The notes beneath the pieces are model-generated. The model had not been told where the DNA came from. It saw only the letters and a list, made by a program, of their open reading frames with translations, and did no database searches. The translations under genes were made by a program, and so were the position numbers. Positions 36,347 through 48,025 of a stretch of DNA of 64,000 nt are shown here, piece after piece. Positions within the stretch are counted from its first letter, which is position 1. Each line of letters begins with the position of its first letter. The stretch is from Parietaria judaica (Eukaryota > Streptophyta > Magnoliopsida > Rosales > Urticaceae), in assembly GCA_954871525.1 (NCBI GenBank), contig OX940868.1, forward strand, positions 18,037,056 to 18,101,055, written 5' to 3'.

Positions 36347-36629
36347 AAAAAAAATAAAAAAATAGAGGGCACGGATATCCGTGCCCTCCCACATTTGCAG
36401 GATTATCCTCTATAAAGAGACCTTCAAATACAATTTTCTTAGAATTTAGATCTATATATATATAAAAGCATGATCACCTTATTCTTCTAAGCAATTCCTC
36501 TATAAAGAGACCTTCAAATACAATTTTCTTAGAATTTAGATCTATATATATATAAAAGCATGATCACCTTATTCTTCTAAGCAATTCCTCTATAAAAAGA
36601 CCTTCAAATACAATTTTCTTAGAATTTAG

Positions 36630-38440
36630 AATTAAAAAAATAAAGTAATGACATGGCATGGCATGGTACATTCAATAGATTTTTAGAATTTATAATTTTT
36701 TATAATAATAATATGTATTACTACACTTAACTTATGAAAACCTTTAGTCTTCTAGACATTGTTATCAAAATTTTATAATTTACTAATTATTTGCAATCTT
36801 TATAAAAATATATGTTTGATATACTCTTATTTTGTTATACTGATTCGTACTTTTGATTTTATATTATTTATCCCTATGTAAAAAAATATCCTTTTTTTGT
36901 TGAGCATTAGTTTTCTTCATTTATTTTTGTATGTAGTATTACTTTTCATGCACTAAATTATATCTATATCTATATATATATGGAAAATTTACAAGTAGTG
37001 ACATGGCATTATAAGAAGAAGACAATTGAGGATTCCTAACTTTTCAGATGTTTTAGTTTTTTAAATTAAAAGTGCATATCCCATTTAGTGTTTCCTTCTC
37101 AATGCTAATAACGTATTGATTATATGTTAATAAACTATCAGTTTTCATGTCCATGGTAGAGGAAAAGACAATCCATCATTTACTTTTTACTTAATACATT
37201 ACCCTCTAAGAATCTAATTCAACAAATAGATATTTGTTTTAAAGAAAACAATGCCATGAGTTAGTGTCTCGCAAATAAAACTGGTAGTATTTATTGGCTA
37301 TAATTCATCTCTTAAAAGTTACGGTACATGAAACCAAAGGTCAGATTCAACAAATGTGCCTATAAATCAAAGAAGGCTCTTTCTATACTAAATTTAAGAA
37401 TTGCAGATTTTCACGTCCATCGATTATATATTGTATCAATATTCTTGCTCTTCATGTCCTCGAAGTTTCATTTTATTCTTATAATCCTTTTTTTTTTTTT
37501 TAAATCTTCAGATATTTCGTCTCTTCATCGTACTCTCCACCTCTCTGTACTTGTGGATTCGTCAAACAAAAAACTTGGAGGTATAAATTTCTTTTGCTCT
37601 CGCTGAATTAGTGATTTTTTTTTTTAATTTTAAACATATGTTATTCAAGCAAGAAGACCCGAGGTCTTAATTTGTAAGGATATTGTTGTGCGAACGTATG
37701 TTTTTTTTTTTTTTTGTACTTCTTCTAAATTGATTAAGAATAATAAATTTATTTTATTATTTCTAAATGGTGATTTTACTTGCACCCTTCATATTGTTAT
37801 TTCGTTCGGATTAAGTCAGCATTTAAAAAATTTACAGAAGTTGTTTTGCTACACAATTGCAAATAATATCAGATGAAACTTCTCCAAAAATATTATAATG
37901 CTTATATTTTCCATATTTAGAAAAGAGATTCTAAGTAGTTAGTGACTTAGTGTAGAGATCCATTAAAAATATTCGAATTTAACATTCATAAGTAATACTA
38001 AGTCATCGCATGATATGACGAGCTAGATTCAAAGAAATCGTGAGTTTATACATAAAATTTCCAAGTTCCAATTCTTTTAAATCCTAAGTAAATTAGTGCA
38101 TGTAATGTTAATGATACTATATTGCGATGATTTTAGTCTTTTTCAATTCCAAGAGACTCTACCTTCTAATTAACACCAAGCTTACTTTCAAGTATACCCT
38201 CTCAGTGCTATTAAATGTTAATTTTTGTAAGACATAATATTTTGATTAAGAAATCATAAAAAACAATAGATTGCCGATACAATATATATACTACTGTGAA
38301 GAAAAAAGAAGTCTGGTCAGATACATTGTACATGCACTTTCATTATTCATTCATATGCCCTAATTATTTATTTTCATTTCATAGATATTGTAAAAGTCAG
38401 TTTCTCACAATTTATGTTATACTTGATGTTAGAACATAAT
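36630..38440. other. Long AT-rich region without genes
   Basis: A TA-rich tract lies near 36960 and there are many T and A runs. The 92-codon (37328-37606) and 62-codon (37688-37876) frames have no recognisable features and are probably chance. Confidence 0.4.
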
Positions 38441-38445
38441 TTTAA

Positions 38446-38990
38446 ACATAAACAGAACACGAGATTTTTTGGTAACCCAGTTCGCAAAATCCCATGTTGG
38501 ATAATCTACTTCTGAGGAGCCCTTGCTCAGATTGATCAAACAAAGATTACAGAAGGATTGTTACAATATGAATATTCTATATTAAATAAACATAAAAGGC
38601 TCCCCCTTAATGTTGTAACGGGCTAAGCGAAGCCATCCTTCATCTTCCGAATGATCCGGGGTGCAAGCTCCACTTGCGGAACGTCACGCTGAACTCCTTT
38701 CAGCTACCAGCTCCTGTGGTTGACGTTCACCTTCACCAAAGGATTTTCTCAAGGTGTTTGAAGTTGTAGCTTTTGTGAAGTCCTTGACAATGATGAAGCC
38801 AAAGGATGATAAAGAGAGGACTTTTCTCTTTCCTTGTTTCAGCACTTCAACGTTCAAATTGGAGGGGTAAAACTGTCCACCTTGCTGAATAAACTATTTG
38901 AGGGAAAATGACAAGTCAAGTCCTATATGCCCAATATGGTATAACACTATTAAGAACTCATACCTAGGATAAGTCCATGTCCACAAATGC
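38446..38990. repeat. Unclassified interspersed repeat, GC-richer island
   Basis: About 500 bases of non-AT-rich sequence (TGTTAGAACATAATTTTAAA at the left; clusters such as CGAATGATCCGGGGTGCAAG) are surrounded by AT-rich DNA. The style (GGTAACCCAGTTCGCAAAAT, then CCCTTGCTCAG) resembles dispersed retroelement-derived repeats in plants. A loosely similar stretch (GTGGTTCGGGAAAATTTCC) is in a DPE1 intron near 57303. No paired end was found. Confidence 0.4.
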
Positions 38991-40234
38991 AAATAAGTCA
39001 AATGCATATTGATCCACAAAAATAGACAATAAAAAAAAGAGTAATCCATCAGATATGTTTTAATAAATACACATTTCCATAGATTTTTTCTTTTTTCAAA
39101 TGTGCATGTTTATTAAATGTGGAATTCCGAGTAGCAGTACGGCATAAAAAATACAAAAGAAGTATGTCGAGAAAAATTTTTAGTTCATCAAGACTTCATT
39201 AAGTGAGATAAACGAAATCATATTTCCAAAATACTTATTCTCGGATTTCGGTTTTTTTCTTTTTCTTTATAGACACGTAGTTGATTTCATGGATGTACTA
39301 CTATTTCGGAGGCTTTGCGCGATGACTTTTCTAACGATTTGATTCATTTTCAGCTCTGTTTAGGGTTTCTTAATCTTCAAGGAAAAGGCCTAGCCATCTC
39401 CTATCCATTTCGTTGGCAAACTTGTGATGAATCTTTCAACTTCACGGTGAAAAATATGCCTATTTATTTTGACTTTTTTCCTTAAATGTTTAACAAGACC
39501 GAAAATTGTATATGTATATCATATTATGTTTCATTGAGAAATCATGTGTATATAATTCTTCGAGTTGTATCTCTTTGGTAAAAGAAGGTGAAATAGTGCT
39601 TTGAATATCATATATTATATGCAAAAATTGAAGCGATTCGTCAAATTCGTAAAAACTGTATGCATGGTTTCAATAATTGAAATTACTACAATAAATCTAT
39701 AATGGAACCACTTTTCTTAAAAAAAATCACAAAGAATATAATAGCCAAGGCTTGAAAACTAAAATGATGAGGATAATTAAAAACTATAACATCGAGCAAG
39801 TTGTCTATTAATTGTTGTTATTGGACTTAATCAACTTTATATTTAATTATTAAATTGACAGTAACATTAAAATAGAAAAAAAATCACAATTTTTTACGTG
39901 GATTTTAGTCTTTTGATTATCACAATCTAAATAAATTTATATTTTATTTTTCATTCAAATTCACCGATATTTTTTTATCGTCACCGTGCATAACAATGAG
40001 GTGTTTATTAGAATTCTCTATATAGTTATTGTAGGTATTATTAATGCAGAACTTTATCATGTTTATATTAATAACAAAATCGACAATAACAGTAGCCAAA
40101 AAAATCAAATTTTCTAAGAAAATATATATTCGATGAAGATGCTGAACTTTTGATTAAAATATACTCTAAAAATTGATAACGTCCACTAGTTGTAATAATA
40201 TTATAAGTAACAATCTAAAATAAATAAAAATTAA
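38991..40234. other. AT-rich region without genes
   Basis: I see no coding signal and no bounded repeat in this stretch. Confidence 0.4.
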
Positions 40235-40760
40235 ACAATTAGGTCGGCCTCGGAGCAGAGCCTCACCGCGGGAATTTTGGTGTTACTGTGTTAGTATTAG
40301 AGTTGAAAATTACGGCGTCGCGACCGGTCGCGATGGAATCGCCGGAAATCGCCACCCCTCCCGTCGCGATGCGTCGTGGTGCCGAGGGTCGCGATGCGTC
40401 GCGACGTTGAGCGAGAGAGAGAAAGCGCGCGCGACTCTGAGAGAGAGACCGGAATCGTGACGTTCACCGTTGAATCGCGATTCATCGCGACTTTCACCCT
40501 TGAATCGCGACTCGTCGCGACGGACCTGCAGGCGTCGCGACCGGTCGCGATTGCGTGTTTCCCGTCGTGAGCCCCAGCTCTAGTTAGGATGCTCGAGACG
40601 AAAATTTTCTCCTCCATGTCCCTCATCCTCTCTACGCCGTCAGTGCCGCCATGAAGAGAGAGAGATGGAGTAGAAAGGGTGAAGAAGATGAAGGAGAAAA
40701 AATTTGTCTCTGCAATCAATCTGAGTATGGTTTTGACTTTGAATTTGAGATTATATATAT
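40235..40760 (-). repeat. Diverged repeat family, copy C, split by a hAT insertion
   Basis: On the minus strand the frame starts MIAETNFFSFIFFTL and contains HGGTDGVERMRDMEEKIF followed by VSSIL. The 285-bp hAT element at 40298 then interrupts it; NTKIP resumes beyond the insertion. It is the same family as copies A and B. Further homology to the 30.9-31.1 kb region continues to about 41120. Confidence 0.6.
40298..40582. mobile_element. Non-autonomous hAT element, 285 bp, GC-rich
   Basis: The ends TAGAGTTG (left) and CAGCTCTA (right) are inverted. Flanks GTTAGTAT (40290-40297) and GTTAGGAT (40583-40590) match at 7 of 8, the hAT duplication length. The interior is composed of GTCGCGACCGGTCGCGAT and similar CGCGAC words. 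Comparison with copy A of the host repeat, where GGTGTTTAAGATGCTCGAG is continuous, shows the insertion site. Confidence 0.85.
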
Positions 40761-41652
40761 ATATATATAGATATATTCGAAATATATAAACAAGTAAGCA
40801 TATAAATTAGAGGAGTTAAAAACGGGAAGAGCGTGTTTTTGATTGTAACAAATTGCTGCTAATTAAATAAATAAAAAAAGATTGCTGACTTACAATCATT
40901 AAAAATACTAAGAAACTTTATAAACTTAGTCCGAAAAATAAGCTAACAAATTCCTAAACAAATGATTTGTCTCAGATATTAATAATGTAAATAAATAATA
41001 TTTATTAATACCTCATCGGATCGTCACAATAATATTAAGTATTAACAATCCAAAAATCAAATTATATGAATGTTAAAAATCCCCAAAAGGGCGGGTCGTA
41101 ATAAGTCCCCTAAAAAAATGATGCCCTAGAGACTTAATCCCATTGGGTAATAATAATACATTTAAGAAAAAAATTCGTTTTTTATCCTTTTACTTTTCTA
41201 ACCTCAATAGATAACTCAATTATAAATCATAATCATGTCTTTTTTTACTTAAAAAATAAATTGAAGCCAAATGATTCAAGTTGCAATGAAAAGAAAGGTA
41301 TCAAAATTAGATTTCAACATTAATTTGACTAAGAAAAAAAAATACCAAGTACATTAGTTTGATTTTAATAAAAGCAATGTAAGTGAGAAAAAGCGTCTAA
41401 TTTTCACTTCGGGCATGAAACTACATAATTCACTACTCCAACTGGAAGTATGTAAGCGGTAACTCTTTTCCGAAAAATAATTCAAGAACGTGCAAAGCGA
41501 GATGGCGTCACGAAAAATACAAAGAAGGCCAAATGCGGGATGAAGCGAGGCAAATCCCCTTTCCGGCCACCCTCAAAAGGTTTTTTACTTTTCTACCCTC
41601 GCCTTTGAGAAATGTTACATGAGCTGAGATAGGCGGAGAAGCAGAAGAACTC
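40761..41652. other. Repeat-derived spacer and RPN9 3' flank
   Basis: To about 41120 this is homologous to the 30.8-31.1 kb repeats (AGTCCGAAAAATAAGCTxAC, GTCCCCTAAAAAAATGATGC). The rest is AT-rich, with the RPN9 3' untranslated region at the right. Confidence 0.5.
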
Positions 41653-44600
41653 TCAAGCAGCGACCAAATCAGGTGTCTCGGCCTCGACGGACAAAAGAGC
41701 ACTGTGGACTTTATCCAACCAGTTGTCCAGCTTGTCACGAAGAGATTTGATCTGAGGAATGCCCAAAACACGGGGTTGGACCCACGACACGTGGACTGTA
41801 CCATCGACTTGATCGATTATACCTTCGATCAAATGAACCTGTAAAGACAAGTTCTTTCACAAGTTAGGGACTTGAAGAATCATGTCTTGTGAGGTCAAAT
41901 CAATCACCAAAAACTTAACCATTCAAGTTAAAGAAAATACTTTATAACTTAAAAATAATCACTCAACAAAAGGGCAGCGTTGTAATTTGAGTACTTGTCG
42001 TATTTTGCAATTTTACCCGTAATAAGCCTTTTCTCACAGTTTACCCCATAGACAGAAGTTTAAATAATATTAATCCGGTCGTTAAGTTAAATCAAAGTTT
42101 TTTGTCAAATTAAGAACTGCATGTAATGAATATTCTAATACATTTTTCCATTAATTACACTAAACATGACTGAATATTCAATGGCCGCTTACGATTACGG
42201 AAATTTGTTACGATTGGCAAGTTAATAGGGGACTGTTTAAGTCTTTAAGATGTTTAGGGAGAAAATGCAATTACTTAACAAGTTGAGGGAGCATAGCTGA
42301 TAATTACTCATAATTTTAAAATGTTAAGCCAAAACTGAAAAAAAAAAAAAAAAAAAAACACTGATTACGAGGCAAACTTACAGAAAGACTCTTCATTAGA
42401 AGATGCTCCACATCCTCGATTGAAAGCTTCGTGCGCTCCGCAATGATACTCAAAGGGATAGTCCTGTCTTCAGCTGCCCGGCTATAGATATATGCCATGT
42501 CAACTTCCGGGAAAAGGTATATAAAAATGATAGAAACAAACACGAACCAACAGAGGTTGATGCGAAAAAGGCTCCTATTTAATTACTTTACTTAGATAGC
42601 CCAATATAAATAGAAGGTTTTATTCATCTATAGGTAGTGCATTGAGAAATAAACCTGAAAATGATTTCCATTAAACAAAGAATGTTGATCTTCTCGAGCA
42701 ACTTTTTCTCGTTTTGAACTAATGCCGGTTGTGCACTCAACGCAGCGTTGTGGACACGACACAATTCCTGGTATCGAACAAGATCGCCACAGTTGAATGC
42801 TTGGAGGATATAGTACAGCCATTCCACTTTTGTCCCCAAAAGAGACTTGATCTGAAGATGAAACAAGGTGTAATCCCGAAAAGAGTACACGTGTTAGGGC
42901 ATTTAATTTAAGTCAGCAGTCATCATTAGGGTTTTCTTTATCTAGAAGTTGATTAAAAGCTTCGAGCCTATTCATTGGGAGAGAACGGCCTACCTAACTA
43001 CACTTACGAGCACGAGAATTAGAGCAAAAGAAATAGGGGTTTGAGATCAATGAAGATTATATTTGGTAAGTTCCATAATTAGGGTAATTATGGATAGTAA
43101 GTTAAGCCAGCAGCGATAGTAAAGGTTCACTTTATACAGAAATTGATTAAGAGTTTCGAGACTATTCATTGTTACAGAACAGTCTACCTCTCGAATTGTA
43201 GACCAAACACTGTTTCCATTTATTATTCCGTTCCTTTGTTTTTTATATTAAAGTGCCCTATGTTTCTCAATTTGGGGGAAATTTTGGTGTGAATCCTATT
43301 AATGGCACTTGAGAAACCTCAAGAACCACGAGAAAACATCAGATCATAACTTCAATTCTAGTTTTTTTTTTTTTTTTGCATAAATAAAATAGCACATGTT
43401 AACCGGAAAAGGAGATACAGAATCTGGAACAGATATTCTTACGATAGGATGTGCGAGCAGCTCCCCGAAGTTGTAGATGTTATCTCCCAGAAGAGCAGAA
43501 AGGGACAAATCAAATGCCAAATCCTAAAGAAACAAAGAAAAATAATTGAAAAGAGGCAGAAATTCAGTTCTAATGGCGATAAATAGATGCAATCATTTTC
43601 AACTAAATCACAAGTATTCAACTAGAAGAGAGAGTTCTACACATTTGAACAATGATGCAAACATCCAATGATCCAATTTATAATCCACTATAGCATTTTA
43701 ACTTCCAATAGTTAGCTACGGGGAGTTAAATGATCCAATAAATAAGTAATTATTTCAAACTCAAGCTACATAAGTTTATTAATTTCCTCCTGAATGTTAA
43801 AGCAAAATCTTCTCAAACTAAGAACAATAACAGAAATTATATAAGCAGAATCTAGCATGATTTCATATATCTAAAGAGATTGAAGAATCCCAATAACCAT
43901 GTCACAAAAGGGACTATAATATGATTATCAAGCTAGCATCAATATGTCATACCAGCTTAAATGATTCTGACAGAGATTCCACTGAGGTGTACGCTAAGTA
44001 GAGAAGAGCGTTCTTGTAGAACTCGGCAAATTCTTGTCGGAACTTATAGAATTGAGATGAGACCCAATAATAGTTGGCGTACACTGAAGGATCGATATCG
44101 GTCATGCTGTCAAGTGTACTTTTTCCATCTTCTAGATGCTTTTTGCACTCTTTCTGGTCTCCTTGTTCAAGCTTGAATATGGCTATCTGCAACTTAATAT
44201 AGAGGATAGGCTCCTCTATGCGCTGTCCCTTCGTCGAATTAAGCTTTTCTATCACTCCTTCAAGATAACCAATGGCAGCTTCTTTTTCCGCATACTGTCG
44301 AGAGACAATAACAGCAAAGTGTGCAAGCTTGAGAAGGTTGATTTTCGTCTCAAAGTCGGTGATGAAATTGTGATACAGCTGTATAAGAGCATCTCCAGCC
44401 TGCTACACAATAACAAACCGGAACTTCAGGGAAGAAATAGAAGGAAAGCTCAAAATCGATTTATTACAAGAACAATGGTACATTCATTCATAGCAATAAT
44501 CAATCAAGCAGATGAAGGTTGAAAAAGAGTTCTTAGCTCCGATGATTTCACACTCGAATGAGATTAACTTCGATTAGAACTACTTCACGCGATTAGGCCA

Positions 44601-45559
44601 TCTATAAATGAAACTACTACCATTGCAATGCAACACTCGAGCACAAATGGGGAAAAGAATCAAAATGGCCATAGAGAGTGAGACCAGGGAAATTATTCAG
44701 AATTCAATGGGACAAAAACTAAGGATCTCAATGCAGTCAGTGTCGTGTTTCTTCATTTCATTCTACTTGCTCGTCTGTCTTAAAACATTAATTTTCTTCA
44801 GCCACCATATGTAATTTACTAGCATTTAACCTGATATCACGAGCGAGACATTAACTACCTACAAGACTGAATCTGTAGGAAATTCCAAGAATTTTCAAAT
44901 GGCAACCAACTAGTAAATTAAATTACTAAGTGTATCAAAATCGATAATGCCTGTGTCCGAGCAATAAGGTTCGTCGAGTGTCAATTAAGCTTAGCGATAT
45001 TTCTAAATAAGTCTGAATGAAAATGATTATGAAAAAATATCTTAGGAAATGTAAGATGGGAAAAATTACACATTTCTGATCGTATCGACCATTACTACGC
45101 CATATTAATCTCGATCAGATTCAAATGAACTCAAGCCTCAATACCTAAAACCCCAATTGCATTTCAAAACCCTAGCTCCACATCCAAACCCTAAATCTCC
45201 GAAATCCACTCTCCAATCCAGCCACAACACCCACTTTTTCACCAAACAACCTCGATCAAAATCGGAATCGAATTTCGTTTTCACGAGATTCACAAACCCT
45301 AGTCTTCACTGGATCGCAGAAATGCCTAATATCAAGAGTCGTGGAGACACTTCCAAACAGCGCGCGCCACACACCAACACGCAAAATCGAAATGGGGATG
45401 GAAACGAACCTGAAAGACGGCGAGAGCGACGAACTGCTCGAGCTTGAGGGTGAGCTGGTGCCAGAGCTTCTTCTCGTACAGATCTGCGAGGGAATTGTAC
45501 CAGTCGTCGAGCTCGGGATGCGAGCTCCGGAGGGACTCCAGGTACTCCAGAGCGGCCAT
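41653..45559 (-). CDS. RPN9: 26S proteasome non-ATPase regulatory subunit RPN9 (PSMD13)
   Basis: It is a structural PCI-domain subunit of the 19S lid, needed for assembly of the 26S proteasome in cytosol and nucleus. Exons on the minus strand are 45559-45410, 44399-43953, 43523-43443, 42851-42655, 42481-42382 and 41838-41653 (GT-AG borders), giving 386 residues, the expected length. The N-terminus MAALEYLESLRSSHPELDDW is typical. Helical repeats follow (EEPILYIKLQIAIFKLEQGD). The PCI domain is about residues 200-345 and includes LLGTKVEWLYYILQAFN, and then the winged helix with IPLSIIAERTKLSIEDVEHL. The C-terminus ends ETPDLVAA. The first intron is about 1 kb. GA-rich DNA (45590-45630) lies just ahead of the start, in the leader. 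Confidence 0.96.
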
Positions 45560-46600
45560 GGCTCTGGTTCGAGGTTCGAGGTCCGAGCTAGAGAGAGAGA
45601 GAGATGGAAGAGAGAGAGGAGAGAGAGAGCTTTTGATGAACATGGGTCTTTTTGTTTTTCAATTTATATGAATCTGGAGAAAAAAAAATAGAAAAAAAAA
45701 TGATTTTTTTTGTTTTTGTTTTAACATGCGCTTAAAGAAAAGTATATACCAACTTATTTGATATTTCTGAGGATTTTTATAATTTTGGGCCTTTAGAAGC
45801 CCAATGATATTAATAAAAAAAAGCCCAACGGGAATATATAAATTGGGCCCAAAGAGTACTTTGAAGAACACTCCTAAGTAATGGATCTTATAAACCCTCT
45901 ATTTATGGATTATGTATGAATGTGGTTTTTCTATTAAAAAAAAGGAGTGATTTTGGTCTCTCTATAATGATTTTCTTTTTTTTTTCTTTTTTCTTTTTTT
46001 ACTTTTTTTTTTTAACTTGGTAAGTAAAGATTTGAAGTATATTGTGGATGACTTGGCAAAGTTAAATACTTAATGACTAGTTAAGTATTTGATTATTTGA
46101 ACTTGTATCTTCAAACTATCCGGTTAGAGCTATAACTTAAGGTTTTTAAGCCTTTAATCTAATTTAAAATTTGAAGAAATATAATTGTTTCATAGATTAT
46201 ACAATCTGCTTTGAGAAATGAAATTCGAAACAAGACATAAATGTTTTGAATAAGTTATCTTGTAGACATAATCAATTGCACGTGAATGAAATAATTAAAT
46301 AAAAAATTAATACAAGTTTGTAGTGGGGTTAGTGCCTTCAAAACCACACAACTTTAATCAAGTCTCACACAGAAAGCCACATGCCAAAAGTCAAGAAACT
46401 AACCATTTCAAGCAAAACCTAACTAACACACTCATCATAGTGTAAATAATTGTATCTATCTAAGCCATCATCATAACCCTTCAATGCCTTCCAACCAAAG
46501 CAAGCTTCTTTATATGCTTACTCTTCACTCTTCACTTTTACATCTCCCTATTTATTCTCTCCCAATTTGCATCACTACACGTTACAGAGAATACACAGAA
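45560..46600. promoter_or_regulatory. Divergent upstream region of RPN9 and the small-peptide gene
   Basis: The RPN9 leader and promoter lie at the left, reading leftward. The promoter of the plus-strand peptide gene lies at the right, with a TATA-like TTTATATGC at about 46510. The middle is AT-rich. Confidence 0.5.
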
Positions 46601-46837
46601 ATGGATCGCCGGATCGCAAGGCCCGCGGCGGTTTTCTTCGTTGTTCTTCTTGTCGCGTTCGCTCTCCCGGCGGTGCGTGGAGACGGGCCAGGCGTGAAGG
46701 GTGGGAGAAGCGGAGGAGAAGTGGCGCCGCGGAAAAAGATGACGTGGCGGAACCACGGGAGCTCACGGGGGCCGCGGAAGCACCTGGTCAACGCGGCGGC
46801 GCTGCGGCCGTTCGAGGCGCAAGAGCTTCCTCTGTAG
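46601..46837 (+). CDS. Putative small secreted peptide, 78 aa
   Basis: One exon is read from ATG 46601 to TAG. Residues 1-25 form a clear signal peptide (basic MDRRIARPAA, hydrophobic VFFVVLLVAFALPA, cleavage expected near VRG). The rest is short, basic and glycine-rich. It contains TWRNHGSSRGPRKHLVN and ends in RPFEAQELPL; plant secreted signalling peptides often have such a conserved C-terminal block. It has no cysteines, so it is not a cysteine-rich peptide. The GC-rich coding part stands out from its AT-rich surroundings. An ATG upstream in the same frame (46484) would put the signal peptide inside the protein, so 46601 is preferred. I do not recognise the family. Confidence 0.7.
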   Translation: MDRRIARPAAVFFVVLLVAFALPAVRGDGPGVKGGRSGGEVAPRKKMTWRNHGSSRGPRKHLVNAAALRPFEAQELPL

Positions 46838-47420
46838 TTAAGTTTGTTGGTCTTGTGACTTTTGTCTCGTGTTTTTTTTTTTTTACTTTGTTGGGTGTAT
46901 GTTTTTTTTATTTATTTTGAGAATCGATCGTTTTTCGTATGTCGTGATTCGTTGGACTCGGGACTTTGTCTTTATTCTTTTGTGGTGTAAGGTTTTTTGA
47001 TCTATCGGACTAATATTTTTGTTCAACTTACATTATAATTGGATTAATAAAACTGTTATTGTATCAAGAAATGTCGTTTTTGCTTGAGTTTCACATTGTT
47101 GTTTTTAGTTTGATGTCGTTTTTCACTTATCCATGATTTCTTATTAACCTCTTGTATATTAAAAAAATAATAAAAAGTTATTTACCGGTCATACTGAATC
47201 TTTAGATTGATTTTTATCGTCATACATGGACAATTGGACATGTTTTTTTGCTGTCCTCGTGGCAAAGGTTTAAAGTGAAAAAATAAGAATAAAAATATTT
47301 AAAATCAACAAATATGAATATTTAAAATCAACAAATATGAAGCGACGCGTTTTTAGTCTAATTCTTTTGTTGAAAGCTGGTCAATTTTTAATATAATGTT
47401 ATTATATCATACTTAAAATC
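46838..47420. other. 3' flank of the small-peptide gene
   Basis: A T-rich 3' untranslated region is followed by AT-rich DNA. TGGATTAATAAAACTG at about 47040 may contain the polyadenylation signal. Confidence 0.4.
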
Positions 47421-48025
47421 AAGGTTCTAAATATCAATATCGATGTCGTTTCGCACTCTCCATTTTACGAAAATATTGTTTGCCGATGCCGATATCGTTG
47501 GATAAATCCAAAGAAATGGATATATCGCTTGCCGATAATACCGCATAAATTTCACTGATATATCGCTTTCCTATCGAAATATCGATGGATATTCCGGAAA
47601 ATATTTTGGGTAGTTCAATAATATTTTTATATAGTTTATAAATTACCTATTTAATAACTATGACACATAGTTATTGCCTAGAAAAACAGTCATAAATCAT
47701 AATATAACACAGACATATAAAAAATCATATAACTCATAACATAATGTCACCATAACATAAAATAAGTTACATATCATAATAAAGTCATAGAGTACGAACA
47801 TAAATACAAACATAGAGTACGAAGTACGAATATAAATATGAAGCATGGTTCTAACTGCCAATATGGATGTCGTTTTGCACTCTCCATTTTACCAATATAT
47901 CGCTTGCCAACGGATAAATGAAAGAAATGGATATATCGATTTCCTGCGAATATCGTTTCGCACTTCTCATTTTCTGAGCACGTCATTGATATATCGACGA
48001 CAACATCTCCAGATATTTAGAACAT
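47420..48025. mobile_element. hAT-like relic with GATATCG-rich ends
   Basis: The left end AAGGTTCTAAATATCAATAT and the right end GATATTTAGAAC are inverted, and subterminal ATATCG words are abundant on both sides. A diverged inner duplication (GATGTCGTTTxGCACTCTCC at 47443 and 47867) suggests two copies or a rearranged one. No duplication of the target is evident. The terminus resembles the CAAGGTTC end of the relic at 18547. Confidence 0.5.

Larger units (their letters stand above)
32903..36405 (+). mobile_element. Complete hAT transposon, 3503 bp, apparently autonomous
   Basis: The left end TAATCCTGCGAATATGGAGGG and the reverse-complemented right end TAATCCTGCAAATGTGGGAGGG match closely. 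Both sides carry the identical 8-mer TCCTCTAT (32895-32902 and 36406-36413), the hAT duplication length. Inside is one uninterrupted transposase gene (33421-35961) with its own TATA-containing promoter. Both subterminal regions hold palindromic CGGAGTCGGATTAATCCG-type motifs. All the features expected of a mobile, self-sufficient hAT element are present. Activity itself cannot be judged from one copy. Confidence 0.95.
32741..36629. repeat. Approximately 90-bp tandem repeat, split by the hAT insertion
   Basis: Units run AAAAGCATGATCACCTTATT - TAAGCAATTCCTCTA - AAGAGACCTTCAAATACAAT - TTTCTTAGAATTTAGATCTA plus a TA tract. They begin at about 32741, 32863, 36465 and 36555. The last two are exactly 90 bases apart; the first pair is longer through TA expansion. 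The hAT element 32903-36405 interrupts the second unit. The two downstream units have TTCTTCTAAG where the upstream ones have TTCTTATAAG. Confidence 0.9.

Noticed and set aside
37328..37876. Frames of 92 and 62 codons as small genes
   Set aside because: Composition is AT-driven (F, L, I, K, S) with no start context, motif or splice support.
38446..38990. Second solo LTR beginning TGTTAG
   Set aside because: No matching CTAACA end or target duplication was found, so it is left as an unclassified repeat.
47420..48025. Clean hAT insertion with TSD
   Set aside because: The termini are suggestive, but flanking 8-mers do not match, so it is listed only as a relic at low confidence.
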